9,590 nucleotides of DNA from an uncultured Pseudomonadota bacterium (GTDB taxonomy: Bacteria > Pseudomonadota > Gammaproteobacteria > Burkholderiales > Nitrosomonadaceae). Below the pieces are notes generated by a model that had not been told where the DNA came from, did not search any database, and worked only from the letters and a program-made list of their open reading frames with translations. Positions 1-6,757 of this stretch are shown here, one piece after another. Positions within the stretch are counted from its first letter, which is position 1. Every line of letters starts with the position of its first letter. Made by a program: the position numbers and the translations under genes. The stretch covers positions 1 to 9,590 of the forward strand of contig CAJBQQ010000037.1 of NCBI GenBank assembly GCA_903957805.1, written 5' to 3'.

Positions 1-12
1 GCGGATAACCTT

Positions 13-432
13 ATGGATGAGCAATCGAGCCTATTGGCACTGTTCACCAGCAGCTTTCTTGGTGCCACACTCCTCCCGGGCGGCTCAGAAGTGGTTCTTT
101 TTGGCGTTTTAACCGCTCACCCCCAGCTTTACTGGTCTGCCTTGGGAGTCGCTACTCTAGGCAATACGTTGGGCGGCTTGAGTTCGTATGCGATTGGACG
201 TCTGTTACCCGATGAAAAAGCACTCCTGAAAAAATCGGGTGGTAATGTACGCGGGTTAGAGTGGGTGCGTAAACATGGTAGTCCGGCTCTATTGCTGGCA
301 TGGGCGCCATTGATTGGAGACTTGCTATGTGTTGCAGCGGGGTGGCTTCGAATTAACTGGGTATGGGCGATGCTGTTCATGGCTATCGGCAAGTTTGCTC
401 GTTACTGGTTGATTGCAGCAGCAATCGCCTGA
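13..432 (+). CDS. YqaA/DedA-like small inner-membrane protein (VTT-type)
   Basis: This 139-residue, mostly hydrophobic protein resembles the E. coli YqaA family (about 140 residues), a short relative of the DedA/SNARE-associated (VTT) membrane proteins. Visible family features are LPGGSE at about residues 21-26, GNTLGG at 50-55, the polar basic stretch at 68-90, and the W-x-P-x-x-GD block at 97-103 followed by AGW-x-R. Hydrophobic segments lie at about 10-35, 42-65, 90-110 and 115-138, so it is an integral inner-membrane protein. The ATG is preceded by only a weak GGAT, 12 bases from the window edge, but the N-terminus lines up with my memory of YqaA, so the gene looks complete. It converges on grxD across a shared terminator. 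DedA relatives have been linked to lipid-carrier flipping and membrane homeostasis; the role of YqaA itself is not established, so I give no specific function. Confidence 0.85.
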   Translation: MDEQSSLLALFTSSFLGATLLPGGSEVVLFGVLTAHPQLYWSALGVATLGNTLGGLSSYAIGRLLPDEKALLKKSGGNVRGLEWVRKHGSPALLLAWAPLIGDLLCVAAGWLRINWVWAMLFMAIGKFARYWLIAAAIA

Positions 433-446
433 CCGCTTCCGATTAG

Positions 447-482
447 TTAATAAAAAGCCGACTACCGTCGGCTTTTTATTAA
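447..482. terminator. Bidirectional Rho-independent terminator between yqaA-like gene and grxD
   Basis: A perfect stem AAAAAGCCGAC (452-462) / GTCGGCTTTTT (467-477) with a TACC loop extends outward by A-T pairs to about 16 bp (447-482). The GC-rich core is flanked by A on one side and T on the other, so the transcript ends in a U tract on both strands. It lies 14 bases after the stop of the + gene and 17 bases beyond the stop of grxD on the - strand, where a shared terminator for convergent genes is expected. Confidence 0.93.
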
Positions 483-499
483 TCCCTAACTCAGTTTCT

Positions 500-808
500 T
501 TATTTCTGCAGCAGCTTAGATAGCTCACCGCTCTGGTTCATCTCCGTTATGATGTCCGATCCTCCGATGAACTCACCATTGATATAAAGCTGAGGGATCG
601 TTGGCCAGTTCGAGTACTCCTTGATACCTTGCCGAATTTCCGGATTGGTGAGCACATCTACGGTGAAGAGGTTATTCACTCCACACAGACTCAATATCTT
701 AACTGCGTTAGCAGAGAAGCCGCATTGTGGAAATTCAGGAGTGCCTTTCATATACAGCACCACCGGATTACTAGTCACTTGTTGCTTGATTGTTTCTTGC
801 GTATCCAT
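500..808 (-). CDS. grxD: Monothiol glutaredoxin, Grx4/GrxD (CGFS type)
   Basis: This 102-residue monothiol glutaredoxin has the family signature CGFS at residues 29-32, preceded by the glutathione-binding KGT at 21-23, with WPTIPQLY and the GG-x-D turn further on. CGFS glutaredoxins bind a glutathione-ligated 2Fe-2S cluster in the cytoplasm as homodimers or with BolA proteins, and act in Fe-S cluster delivery and iron homeostasis rather than as general disulfide reductases. I chose the start at 808 because GAGGA lies about 7 bases upstream on the coding strand. An in-frame ATG 27 bases further up (835) would add nine residues and lacks a good ribosome site. It is the last gene of the leftward hemA-prfA-prmC-grxD run, 106 bases after prmC, and is followed by the strong terminator. 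A promoter of its own in that gap is possible but not clear. Confidence 0.95.
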   Translation of the reverse strand: MDTQETIKQQVTSNPVVLYMKGTPEFPQCGFSANAVKILSLCGVNNLFTVDVLTNPEIRQGIKEYSNWPTIPQLYINGEFIGGSDIITEMNQSGELSKLLQK

Positions 809-814
809 ATCTAA

Positions 815-820
815 TTCCTC
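815..820 (-). promoter_or_regulatory. Ribosome binding site deciding the grxD start
   Basis: On the - strand GAGGAA precedes the ATG at 808 by about six bases. It favours the 102-residue form over the in-frame ATG at 835. Confidence 0.7.
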
Positions 821-914
821 ATCAAATTTGATCAACTAGAAATTCAACTCTAGGGAGGTATTCCCCTTATGAGAGATTCTCTACACTCCGACTAGAGATC
901 CACCGGTTTTTATT

Positions 915-1775
915 TTAACAGCTTTGCGCTGGTAAACTCCCACGTTTCCCACCGCTGACCCGCATCACACCGGCCAGATCGGAACAAGAGAACACCTCGC
1001 CAAAACCCGCCCCCCTCAGTAACTGACAACACGCTTCTGACTGATCATAGCCATGTTCCAGTAACAACCAACCTCCACGGATGAGATGGTCTGCGGCGGA
1101 ATCGATGATACAGCGAACACAGTCGAGCCCGTCGGTACCTGCCACTAATGCGGTACGTGGCTCAAAGCGTAGGTCACCCTGCCCGAGATGAGGGTCGCCG
1201 TCGGCAACATAAGGTGGGTTGGATACAATGAGATCGAACTCCTCTCCGGCAGCCCCCGTATACCAGTCACCAGCGACGATACAAACGTTTGTCGCGTCAT
1301 GATATTTAGCATTCATCCTAGCGACAATCAGGGCATCATCTGAAAAGTCGACCGCGGTAATGCTAGCAAGCGGGCGGTGCTTGGCGATGGCTATTGCAAC
1401 TGCTCCACTACCCGTTCCCAAGTCCAAAACCTTGGAAGGTCCCCTCGTGGGAATCCGCTCCAAGGCCTGATCCACCAGCAACTCTGTCTCCGGGCGAGGG
1501 ATCAGTACGGCGGGAGTTACTTCAAATCTCAAGCTATAAAACTCGCGCTCACCAACAAGGTAGGCAATCGGCTCACCATTGATGCGACGTGATATGAATG
1601 AATTAAATTTTTGCTCTTGATCAGGCGTTAATACTTGGTCAGGATAAGTAATAAGATGCGCATGGCCTGCATCGAGAACACTCTGTAACAACATGCGAGT
1701 ATCGGTCGCTGAGACTCCCGAATACGACTGGTGCAGTACTTGCGCAATGGTGGGTCGATGTATCGAAATGCTCAT
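915..1775 (-). CDS. prmC: Release factor glutamine N5-methyltransferase PrmC (HemK)
   Basis: The 286-residue protein is a class I SAM-dependent methyltransferase that methylates the side-chain amide of the GGQ glutamine of release factors RF1 and RF2, speeding peptide release. The N-terminal helical domain (about 1-80) is followed by the conserved stretch with RPETE at about 94-98, the SAM-binding DLGTGSG at 118-124, an acidic residue after the next strand (AVD, 141-143), and the substrate-amide-binding NPPY at 186-189. Its length is normal for the family. Its likely substrate, RF1, is encoded directly upstream (prfA, 59 bases away), the usual prfA-prmC arrangement. The ATG at 1775 has no clear Shine-Dalgarno sequence, so expression probably depends on the upstream operon. 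The old name HemK came from its place beside hemA; it has no haem role. Confidence 0.96.
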   Translation of the reverse strand: MSISIHRPTIAQVLHQSYSGVSATDTRMLLQSVLDAGHAHLITYPDQVLTPDQEQKFNSFISRRINGEPIAYLVGEREFYSLRFEVTPAVLIPRPETELLVDQALERIPTRGPSKVLDLGTGSGAVAIAIAKHRPLASITAVDFSDDALIVARMNAKYHDATNVCIVAGDWYTGAAGEEFDLIVSNPPYVADGDPHLGQGDLRFEPRTALVAGTDGLDCVRCIIDSAADHLIRGGWLLLEHGYDQSEACCQLLRGAGFGEVFSCSDLAGVMRVSGGKRGSLPAQSC

Positions 1776-1834
1776 GCTGGAGTTGCTGCGCTGAGTGAAG
1801 TAGTCAGAGTTTTTATGGGCGGGCGTGGCTGCTT

Positions 1835-2911
1835 CTACTCCGCCATCGCAGCCAGTTGCTCCGTCTGATGCTCGGACATCAATGCTGAGCAGATCTCACT
1901 TAAATCCCCATCCATAATCTGATCTATTTTATAAAGCGTTAGATTGATCCGGTGGTCTGTAATACGCCCCTGCGGGAAATTATAAGTGCGAATACGCTCA
2001 GAGCGGTCTCCGCTGCCGATAAGAGACTTGCGAGTGGCGGCCTGCTTCGCCTGTTGTTCGCGCGTTTGTTTGTCTCGAATCCGCGCCACCAAAACGCTCA
2101 TGGCCTGCGCCTTATTCTTGTGCTGTGAACGTCCATCCTGACACTCGACTACGATGCCCGTCGGAAGATGAGTAATACGAACCGCAGAATCTGTTTTGTT
2201 GATATGCTGACCGCCTGCACCAGAAGCGCGGAATGTATCAATCCGCAATTCAGCCGGATTCAAGGTCACATCATCGATCTCGTCGGCTTCCGGCATCACC
2301 GCGACAGTACAGGCAGAGGTATGGATACGTCCCTGAGTCTCGGTGGCCGGTACACGCTGAACCCGATGACCACCCGACTCAAATTTTAATTTTGAATACG
2401 CCCCTTGGCCGATGATCTTCGCGATAATTTCTTTGTATCCCCCTGCCTCTGATGGGTTTTGTGAAATGACCTCTACCTGCCAGCGCTGACGCTCGGCGAA
2501 GCGTGCATACATACGGAATAGATCACCCGCGAACAGCGCAGACTCATCCCCCCCTGTGCCGGCACGAATTTCCAAAAAAATATTGCGCTCGTCGTTAGCG
2601 TCCTTGGGCAATAACTGTTTCTGTAATTCTGCCTCGATCCGTACAAGGCTCTCTCTCCCTGCTCGTATCTCGGCCTCTGCAAATTCGCGCATCTCCAAAT
2701 CACCGCTCATTTCTTGTGCGGTCTGGATGTCACGTTCACTCTGTTGATAGGCTTGATAAAGTTCGACCACCGGGGCAATCTCAGCTCGTTCACGTGTGAG
2801 CTTGCGGTAATTGTCGAGATTAGCTGTGACGGTCTCACTGCTCAGAAGGCGGGTTAACTCCTCCAACCGCACGCAAATCTGCGTGAGCTTGGCAGCGATG
2901 CTATTGTTCAT
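1835..2911 (-). CDS. prfA: Peptide chain release factor 1 (RF1)
   Basis: RF1 recognises UAA and UAG in the ribosomal A site and triggers hydrolysis of peptidyl-tRNA. The 358-residue product is close to the E. coli length (360). It shows the N-terminal helical domain (about 1-105), the RAGTGGDE block at 116-123, the stop-codon-reading tripeptide PAT at 188-190 (RF2 would have SPF), and the catalytic GGQ at 233-235 within GAGGQHINKTDSAVR. The C-terminal region has the usual RIRTYNFPQGR-x-TDHR sequence. The start codon overlaps the hemA stop in ATGA (2908-2911), so translation is probably coupled to hemA. Only GGA immediately before the ATG resembles a ribosome site. No programmed frameshift is seen, as expected for RF1; that device belongs to RF2. 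Confidence 0.98.
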   Translation of the reverse strand: MNNSIAAKLTQICVRLEELTRLLSSETVTANLDNYRKLTRERAEIAPVVELYQAYQQSERDIQTAQEMSGDLEMREFAEAEIRAGRESLVRIEAELQKQLLPKDANDERNIFLEIRAGTGGDESALFAGDLFRMYARFAERQRWQVEVISQNPSEAGGYKEIIAKIIGQGAYSKLKFESGGHRVQRVPATETQGRIHTSACTVAVMPEADEIDDVTLNPAELRIDTFRASGAGGQHINKTDSAVRITHLPTGIVVECQDGRSQHKNKAQAMSVLVARIRDKQTREQQAKQAATRKSLIGSGDRSERIRTYNFPQGRITDHRINLTLYKIDQIMDGDLSEICSALMSEHQTEQLAAMAE

Positions 2912-4161
2912 TCCGGTCGGTGGAGTTGATACAGCCGATTGACCAGCCCGACCAGATCATCACGCTCATCGGCGGTCGCATGATTCAGTGCCTCGGAAGG
3001 AATATGTAGGAATTTATTGGTGAGCCCATTACTCAGTTGCTCCAATATCTTCTGAGGGTCCTCCCCCTTAGCTAGGAGCTTCATGGCCCGCTCGAGCTCA
3101 TGCCGGCGATACCTTTCCGCCTGGTCACGCAACGCGCGAATAGTCGGCACCAGCTCTCGTGATTCCAGCCAGTGCATGAAATTGATCACATTGGAATCAA
3201 TGATGGCTTCGGCCTGTGCTACCGCACCTTGACGCAAATCTAATCCCTCTTTGACAATTTCAGAAAGATCATCCACAGAGTAAAGAAATACATCGTCCAG
3301 CTCTGCCACTTCCGGCTCCACATCTCGTGGCACGGCGAGGTCCACCATAAAAATGGGGCGGTGTTTACGCACCTTGATTGCGCGCTCCACCATCCCCTTG
3401 CCAAGTATCGGTAGGGGGCTGGCGGTACAACTAATCACAATATCGTGCTGCGCCAGTTGTTCGGGAAGCTCATTCAGGGTGATGGCCTGCGCATTAAAAC
3501 GCTGTGCCAGCAGCTGTGCCCGCTCTATAGTACGATTGGCAACGGTGATCTGCTTTGGATTACGTGAGGCGAAGTGACTTGCGCATAGCTCTATCATTTC
3601 ACCTGCACCGATAAATAGCACTCGTTGCTCACCGATATCGCCGAAAATTCGCTCAGCCAACCGAGCTGCTGCAGCCGCCATAGAGACCGAGTTTGTGCCG
3701 ATTTCAGTAGAAGTACGAACCTCTTTCGCAACAAAAAAAGTTCTCTGAAATAGCTTGTGCAGCATCATTCCCAATGTGCCGGCATGTTCAGCAGATTTCA
3801 CCGCGTCCTTCAGTTGACCTAGTATCTGCGGTTCACCCAGAACCATTGAATCTAATCCACTCGCGACACGGAATGCATGTTTCACTGCCTGCTCTCGCGG
3901 CAGCTTATACAGATAAGGCTCCAATTCTCCGGCCTGAAGATGATGGTAGTCAGCTAACCAGTGTGTTGCCTCTTCAGGTCTATCGGTACTGCAGTAAACT
4001 TCGGTACGGTTGCAGGTAGAAACGATCGCAGCTTCTCCCACCGGATGGTGCTGAACCAGATCATGTAACGCGCGCTCCATCGCATCTTCCGGAAACGTAA
4101 CTTGCTCACGTACGTCCAGAGGCGCAGTCTGATAATTGATGCCAAAGGCAAATAACTGCAT
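2908..4161 (-). CDS. hemA: Glutamyl-tRNA reductase
   Basis: HemA reduces the glutamate of glutamyl-tRNA(Glu) with NADPH to glutamate-1-semialdehyde, the first committed step of C5 tetrapyrrole synthesis. The 417-residue product matches the family length (418 in E. coli). The catalytic cysteine is Cys50 in STCNRTEVY. GEPQILGQLKDA is at 109-120, the NADPH-binding GAGEM at 185-189, and a helical dimerisation domain occupies about 310-417. The ATG at 4161 gives the normal N-terminus (MQLFAFGINY) but has no Shine-Dalgarno sequence: the six bases before it on the coding strand are CCCTCC. A TATAAT box lies about 44 bases upstream. The gene heads the hemA-prfA-prmC-grxD run and overlaps prfA by four bases. 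Many HemA proteins are controlled by haem-dependent proteolysis; nothing here shows that directly. Confidence 0.97.
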   Translation of the reverse strand: MQLFAFGINYQTAPLDVREQVTFPEDAMERALHDLVQHHPVGEAAIVSTCNRTEVYCSTDRPEEATHWLADYHHLQAGELEPYLYKLPREQAVKHAFRVASGLDSMVLGEPQILGQLKDAVKSAEHAGTLGMMLHKLFQRTFFVAKEVRTSTEIGTNSVSMAAAAARLAERIFGDIGEQRVLFIGAGEMIELCASHFASRNPKQITVANRTIERAQLLAQRFNAQAITLNELPEQLAQHDIVISCTASPLPILGKGMVERAIKVRKHRPIFMVDLAVPRDVEPEVAELDDVFLYSVDDLSEIVKEGLDLRQGAVAQAEAIIDSNVINFMHWLESRELVPTIRALRDQAERYRRHELERAMKLLAKGEDPQKILEQLSNGLTNKFLHIPSEALNHATADERDDLVGLVNRLYQLHRPE

Positions 4162-4204
4162 GGAGGGTTATATGAATAACTGGTGAGTAATCAGGGGTTT
4201 GTGG

Positions 4205-4226
4205 ATTATAGTATTTTGCATACTAT
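4205..4226 (-). promoter_or_regulatory. Candidate hemA promoter -10 box inside a small dyad
   Basis: On the - strand TATAAT (4210 down to 4205) would place a start near 4198 and a leader of about 37 bases before hemA. The box overlaps one arm of a perfect inverted repeat, ATAGTAT (4208-4214) / ATACTAT (4220-4226), which could be an operator. A good -35 is lacking: TTGATA upstream is only 13 bases away, too close for sigma-70. hemA might instead be served by read-through from the tRNA gene. The call rests on the hexamer and dyad only. Confidence 0.35.
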
Positions 4227-4322
4227 CAAGGTGTGGTATTACCAATACTCAGAAAATCCCGGAGACCTTCCATTCTTGTCGAAAACCAAAAATTTGGAAG
4301 TCACGAAAGTCCAAATGGATAA

Positions 4323-4398
4323 TGGTGGCCAAGGGCGGAATCGAACCACCGACACAAGGATTTTCAATCCTCTGCTCTACCGACTGAGCTACTTGGCC
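4323..4398 (-). tRNA. tRNA-Phe, anticodon GAA
   Basis: Read on the - strand, a complete 76-base cloverleaf folds. The acceptor stem is GGCCAAG (plus-strand 4392-4398) / CTTGGCC (4327-4333), the D arm is GCTC/GAGC, and the anticodon stem is GAGGA/TCCTT (one G-T pair) around the loop TTGAAAA. The anticodon GAA (4363-4365) specifies phenylalanine. The five-base variable loop is GTGTC and the T arm is GGTGG/CCGCC with loop TTCGATT. The discriminator is A and the CCA tail is encoded (4323-4325). It lies 161 bases upstream of hemA in the same direction. A weak CCAAA/TTTGG hairpin plus TTTT at about 4282-4297 may end its transcript or leave read-through into hemA. I see no second copy of its 3' end in the window, hence no sign of an integrated element. 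Confidence 0.97.
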
Positions 4399-4504
4399 TT
4401 TTAGTGAAGCTGTCGCATCCTTGCATACACAACAGGGCTGCCTATAAGCCAGCTAATTGGGAGCTCATAATTCTAACACAGCACCAAATTCATTGGAACA
4501 TCTG

Positions 4505-4551
4505 GCAAGACCGTCCTATTCTCTAAAAGAGAGTTAAGCTGATGGTCTTGC
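4505..4551. repeat. Long imperfect inverted repeat upstream of manC
   Basis: The outer arms GCAAGACC (4505-4512) and GGTCTTGC (4544-4551) are perfectly complementary. They continue inward as GTC/GAT with one G-T pair, giving an 11-bp stem. After a small internal loop, ATTCTCT (4518-4524) pairs with AGAGAGT (4528-4534), closing on AAA. No T tract follows on either strand, so it does not look like a simple terminator. The right arm ends ten bases before a TATAAT box, so it overlaps where a -35 element would lie and could be an operator or a structured element. Confidence 0.6.
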
Positions 4552-4566
4552 TGTGAATATTATAAT
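4539..4566 (+). promoter_or_regulatory. Candidate promoter for manC
   Basis: A perfect TATAAT lies at 4561-4566, about 77 bases before the manC ATG. The best -35 match at suitable spacing is CTGATG (4539-4544, 16-base spacer), a weak match, suggesting an activator-dependent or weak promoter. The -35 position falls in the right arm of the inverted repeat. Confidence 0.35.
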
Positions 4567-4642
4567 GGTAGAATTTCATTCGCTAGTAGCTGACTAGCCC
4601 GCTGATTAAAAAAGCTATGACTTGTTGCTCACGTGGAAACCC

Positions 4643-6082
4643 ATGCAAACATTGATCCCCGTCGTCCTTTCTGGTGGTTCTGGCACCCGGCTATGGCCGC
4701 TCTCGCGCGAAAAGTATCCCAAGCAATTACTGCCGTTGGTCGGTGAGGATTCTCTGCTGCAGGCGACGATCCGTCGTACCGAAGGGTTTACGGGTATCCG
4801 GCTCGAAGCGCCGATGGTGGTTTGCAATGAAGAGTACCGCTTTGTAATTGCAGAGCAGCTTCGTTTAATCGATAAAGCCGGTACGATTCTGCTCGAACCG
4901 ACTGGCCGTAATACAGCACCCGCTCTGACTCTTGCGGCACTGGCAGCAATGCGAGATGGGGCAGACCCAATCCTGCTGGTGATGCCTTCGGATCATATAA
5001 TTCTGGATACCGCTGCCTTTCAAGAGGTAGTACGTAAGGGAGTAACCCTTGCCGCAGAGGGTAAAGTCGTCACTTTCGGCATCACACCCGACTCACCAGA
5101 AACAGGATTTGGCTACATCCAGTTCGGTGATGCTCTCACCGGAGGCGGTGCTTACCATATTGCACGCTTTGTAGAAAAACCCGATCTCGCAACAGCTCAA
5201 ACCTATCTTGATGATGGTAGCTACCTATGGAATAGCGGCCTGTTTATGCTTCGAGCCTCCGTCTGGATCGATGCCATCTCCCTCTGCCATAAAGAAATTC
5301 TAGTTGCATGCCGTGCTGCCTGGGATGAGGGCTCAACCGATGGTGAGTTCTTGCGCGTTGGCAAGGAATCGTTCGCGCAATGCCCGAGTGACTCAATCGA
5401 TTATGCTGTGATGGAACGTATCGCCGCCGGTGAAAGCTCATTGCCTCCTGGAGCCGTGATCCCGCTCGCAGCGGGTTGGTCTGATGTGGGCGCGTGGGAC
5501 TCCTTGTGGCAGGTCTTACCTAAAGACAACGAAGGGAATGCTTCACAGGGCGATGTCCTGCTGCACGACTGCCGTAACACTCTGGTCATGTCGGGCGGTC
5601 GATTGGTAGCCTGTGTGGGTGTTGAGGATGTGGTGGTCGTTGAAACGCCCGATGCCATCCTCGTCGTACACAAGAATAAAACTCAGGATGTAAAGAAGAT
5701 CGTCGACAGCCTCAAACTCGAGGGCAGGTCAGAAGGAAGGCTACACCGCAAGGTTTTCCGCCCGTGGGGTTGGTACGATGGTATTGATGCCGGCGAACGC
5801 TTCCAGGTGAAGCGCATTGTGGTCAAGCCGGGTGCTTCACTATCACTTCAGATGCACCACCACCGAGCTGAACACTGGATCGTCGTGCGCGGTACTGCGC
5901 AGGTGACACGTGGTGACTCGAGTTACCTAGTGTCTGAAAATGAATCTACCTTTATCCCTCTCGGCACTCGTCACCGATTGGAGAACCCAGGCTGCGTGCC
6001 ACTCGAAATGATCGAAGTTCAGTCTGGCTCTTACTTGGGAGAGGATGATATCGTACGTTTTGAAGATATATATGGGCGCTGA
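4643..6082 (+). CDS. manC: Bifunctional mannose-1-phosphate guanylyltransferase / mannose-6-phosphate isomerase (type II PMI)
   Basis: The 479-residue enzyme makes GDP-mannose from mannose-1-phosphate and GTP, and in most type II proteins also interconverts fructose-6-phosphate and mannose-6-phosphate. GDP-mannose feeds O-antigen, capsule or exopolysaccharide synthesis. The nucleotidyltransferase domain carries the pyrophosphorylase signature GG-x-GTRLWPLSR..YPKQ at 11-28 and FVEKP at 176-180. The C-terminal cupin domain has RPWGWYD at 373-379, the metal-binding QMHHHRAEHW at 403-412 and a typical GSYLGEDDI-VRFED end. The length matches AlgA/ManC/CpsB proteins (about 475-480). I chose the ATG at 4643 because it gives the usual N-terminus; an in-frame TTG at 4622 would add seven residues without support. 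The ribosome site is weak (GTGGA). No other polysaccharide gene is nearby, so the symbol manC (rather than algA or cpsB) is a convention here. Confidence 0.95.
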   Translation: MQTLIPVVLSGGSGTRLWPLSREKYPKQLLPLVGEDSLLQATIRRTEGFTGIRLEAPMVVCNEEYRFVIAEQLRLIDKAGTILLEPTGRNTAPALTLAALAAMRDGADPILLVMPSDHIILDTAAFQEVVRKGVTLAAEGKVVTFGITPDSPETGFGYIQFGDALTGGGAYHIARFVEKPDLATAQTYLDDGSYLWNSGLFMLRASVWIDAISLCHKEILVACRAAWDEGSTDGEFLRVGKESFAQCPSDSIDYAVMERIAAGESSLPPGAVIPLAAGWSDVGAWDSLWQVLPKDNEGNASQGDVLLHDCRNTLVMSGGRLVACVGVEDVVVVETPDAILVVHKNKTQDVKKIVDSLKLEGRSEGRLHRKVFRPWGWYDGIDAGERFQVKRIVVKPGASLSLQMHHHRAEHWIVVRGTAQVTRGDSSYLVSENESTFIPLGTRHRLENPGCVPLEMIEVQSGSYLGEDDIVRFEDIYGR

Positions 6083-6106
6083 AAGAGCGCGCCGAATACG
6101 TGTTTA

Positions 6107-6691
6107 TCAGATACAACACCCGTCCTCATCGCAGCTGGTCTCCGTAGCGCTTTTCTGTTTCCTTGTCTCTGCATCTGACTCACCCCCAAACTCCTCAGAG
6201 AGTAGCGCGCCGATCGAGAACCCAAGCATGAGATCGTTCACATGACCAAACTTGTGTAACCGTACATGGCCAACCTTATCGATCAGGATCAAGGTTGGAG
6301 TCCCCTGCATCTGGTAAGCCTCCATGGTTAGTGGCATCCCTTGGCTCTTTTCACCCGCGTACTTATCGATCCCAATCGGAAAGCGTAACCGGTACTCGTA
6401 AGCAAACACCTCCAGCGCATCAGGCCCCATCACCTCATGGTGCTCAAATACGGTATGCAGTCCGATCACCGCGACCTTCTTAGAATCGAACTCCTCGTAA
6501 ATTCGTTGGGCCTGAGGAATCCCGATTTGCACGCATCCCGGGCAGAGCATTTGAAATGCGTGTAATACAACCACTCTCCCGCGGAGAGATTCAAGCGTAG
6601 GTAACTTTGTTGTATTCAACCACTTCGATACCTGCAACTCTGGAGCTAAACTCGTATCATGACGCGTCATCATTTTGTCGTCCAAATCCAT
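6107..6691 (-). CDS. Thioredoxin-fold redoxin protein (AhpC/TSA or TlpA-like) with CPGC motif and Cys-rich C-terminus
   Basis: This 194-residue protein has a thioredoxin-like fold: a beta strand (VVVLHAF, about 40-46), then the redox motif C50-P-G-C53, and later the cis-proline signature GTPTLILID with Pro132. It has no signal peptide, so it is probably cytoplasmic, unlike most TlpA proteins. The C-terminus (about 168-194) is a polar extension ending in C187-DEDG-C192-C193, which could bind metal or form a second disulfide relay. It may be a thiol-disulfide reductase or a peroxiredoxin relative; the substrate is unknown. The first ATG (6691) and a pair of ATGs at residues 7-8 are both possible starts, neither with a good Shine-Dalgarno sequence. 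It follows the cytochrome P460-like gene by 66 bases, most of it a hairpin, and converges with manC 24 bases apart. Confidence 0.82.
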   Translation of the reverse strand: MDLDDKMMTRHDTSLAPELQVSKWLNTTKLPTLESLRGRVVVLHAFQMLCPGCVQIGIPQAQRIYEEFDSKKVAVIGLHTVFEHHEVMGPDALEVFAYEYRLRFPIGIDKYAGEKSQGMPLTMEAYQMQGTPTLILIDKVGHVRLHKFGHVNDLMLGFSIGALLSEEFGGESDAETRKQKSATETSCDEDGCCI

Positions 6692-6696
6692 TCTGA

Positions 6697-6741
6697 GTAA
6701 AACAATAGAAAGGGGTAGCAGATAGGCCGTTACCCCTTTCT
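6697..6741 (-). terminator. Hairpin terminator or attenuator between P460-like gene and redoxin gene
   Basis: On the - strand AGAAAGGGGTA pairs perfectly over 11 bp with TACCCCTTTCT (plus-strand arms 6707-6717 and 6731-6741; 13-base loop), followed by ATTGTTTT. It starts 17 bases after the stop of the cytochrome gene, as a Rho-independent terminator would. The redoxin start is only six bases beyond the T-rich run, leaving no room for a separate promoter after it. Partial read-through or a promoter inside the cytochrome gene is therefore needed for the redoxin gene. Confidence 0.75.
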
Positions 6742-6757
6742 GTCCTGGTTAACTGAT

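Larger units (their letters stand above)
4399..4642. other. Intergenic region between tRNA-Phe and manC
   Basis: This 244-base gap separates the leftward tRNA from the rightward manC and must hold both promoters. I found no supportable protein gene. It contains the inverted repeat at 4505-4551 and the TATAAT at 4561-4566, both listed separately. No convincing -10/-35 pair for the tRNA could be picked out. Confidence 0.5.

Noticed and set aside
4205..4229. TTGATA plus TATAAT as a full sigma-70 promoter for hemA
   Set aside because: The spacing is 13 bases, well below the usual 16-18. Only the -10 box was kept, at low confidence.
4323..4398. tRNA-Phe as an integration site for a genomic island
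   Set aside because: The gene is intact, its 3' end faces the core hemA operon, and I found no repeated copy of its 3' end and no integrase in the window.
4183..4404. Open reading frames on + across the tRNA-Phe gene, including one that reads GGIEPPTQGFSIL
   Set aside because: They translate the antisense strand of the tRNA. This peptide pattern is a well-known false protein prediction over tRNA genes, and the cloverleaf explains the sequence.
4617..4655. Short 12-codon frame (ATG at 4617) overlapping the manC start, cysteine-containing, possible leader peptide
   Set aside because: It has no ribosome site and no attenuator structure downstream. Overlap in another frame is likely chance.
5244..5673. 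Antisense open reading frames of 65 and 90 codons inside manC
   Set aside because: They overlap a strongly supported gene, have no recognisable domain and no ribosome site, and are shadows of its codon use.
6076..6090. GCGCT/AGCGC hairpin at the manC stop as a terminator
   Set aside because: The stem is only 5 bp, includes the stop codon, and has no T tract on either strand.
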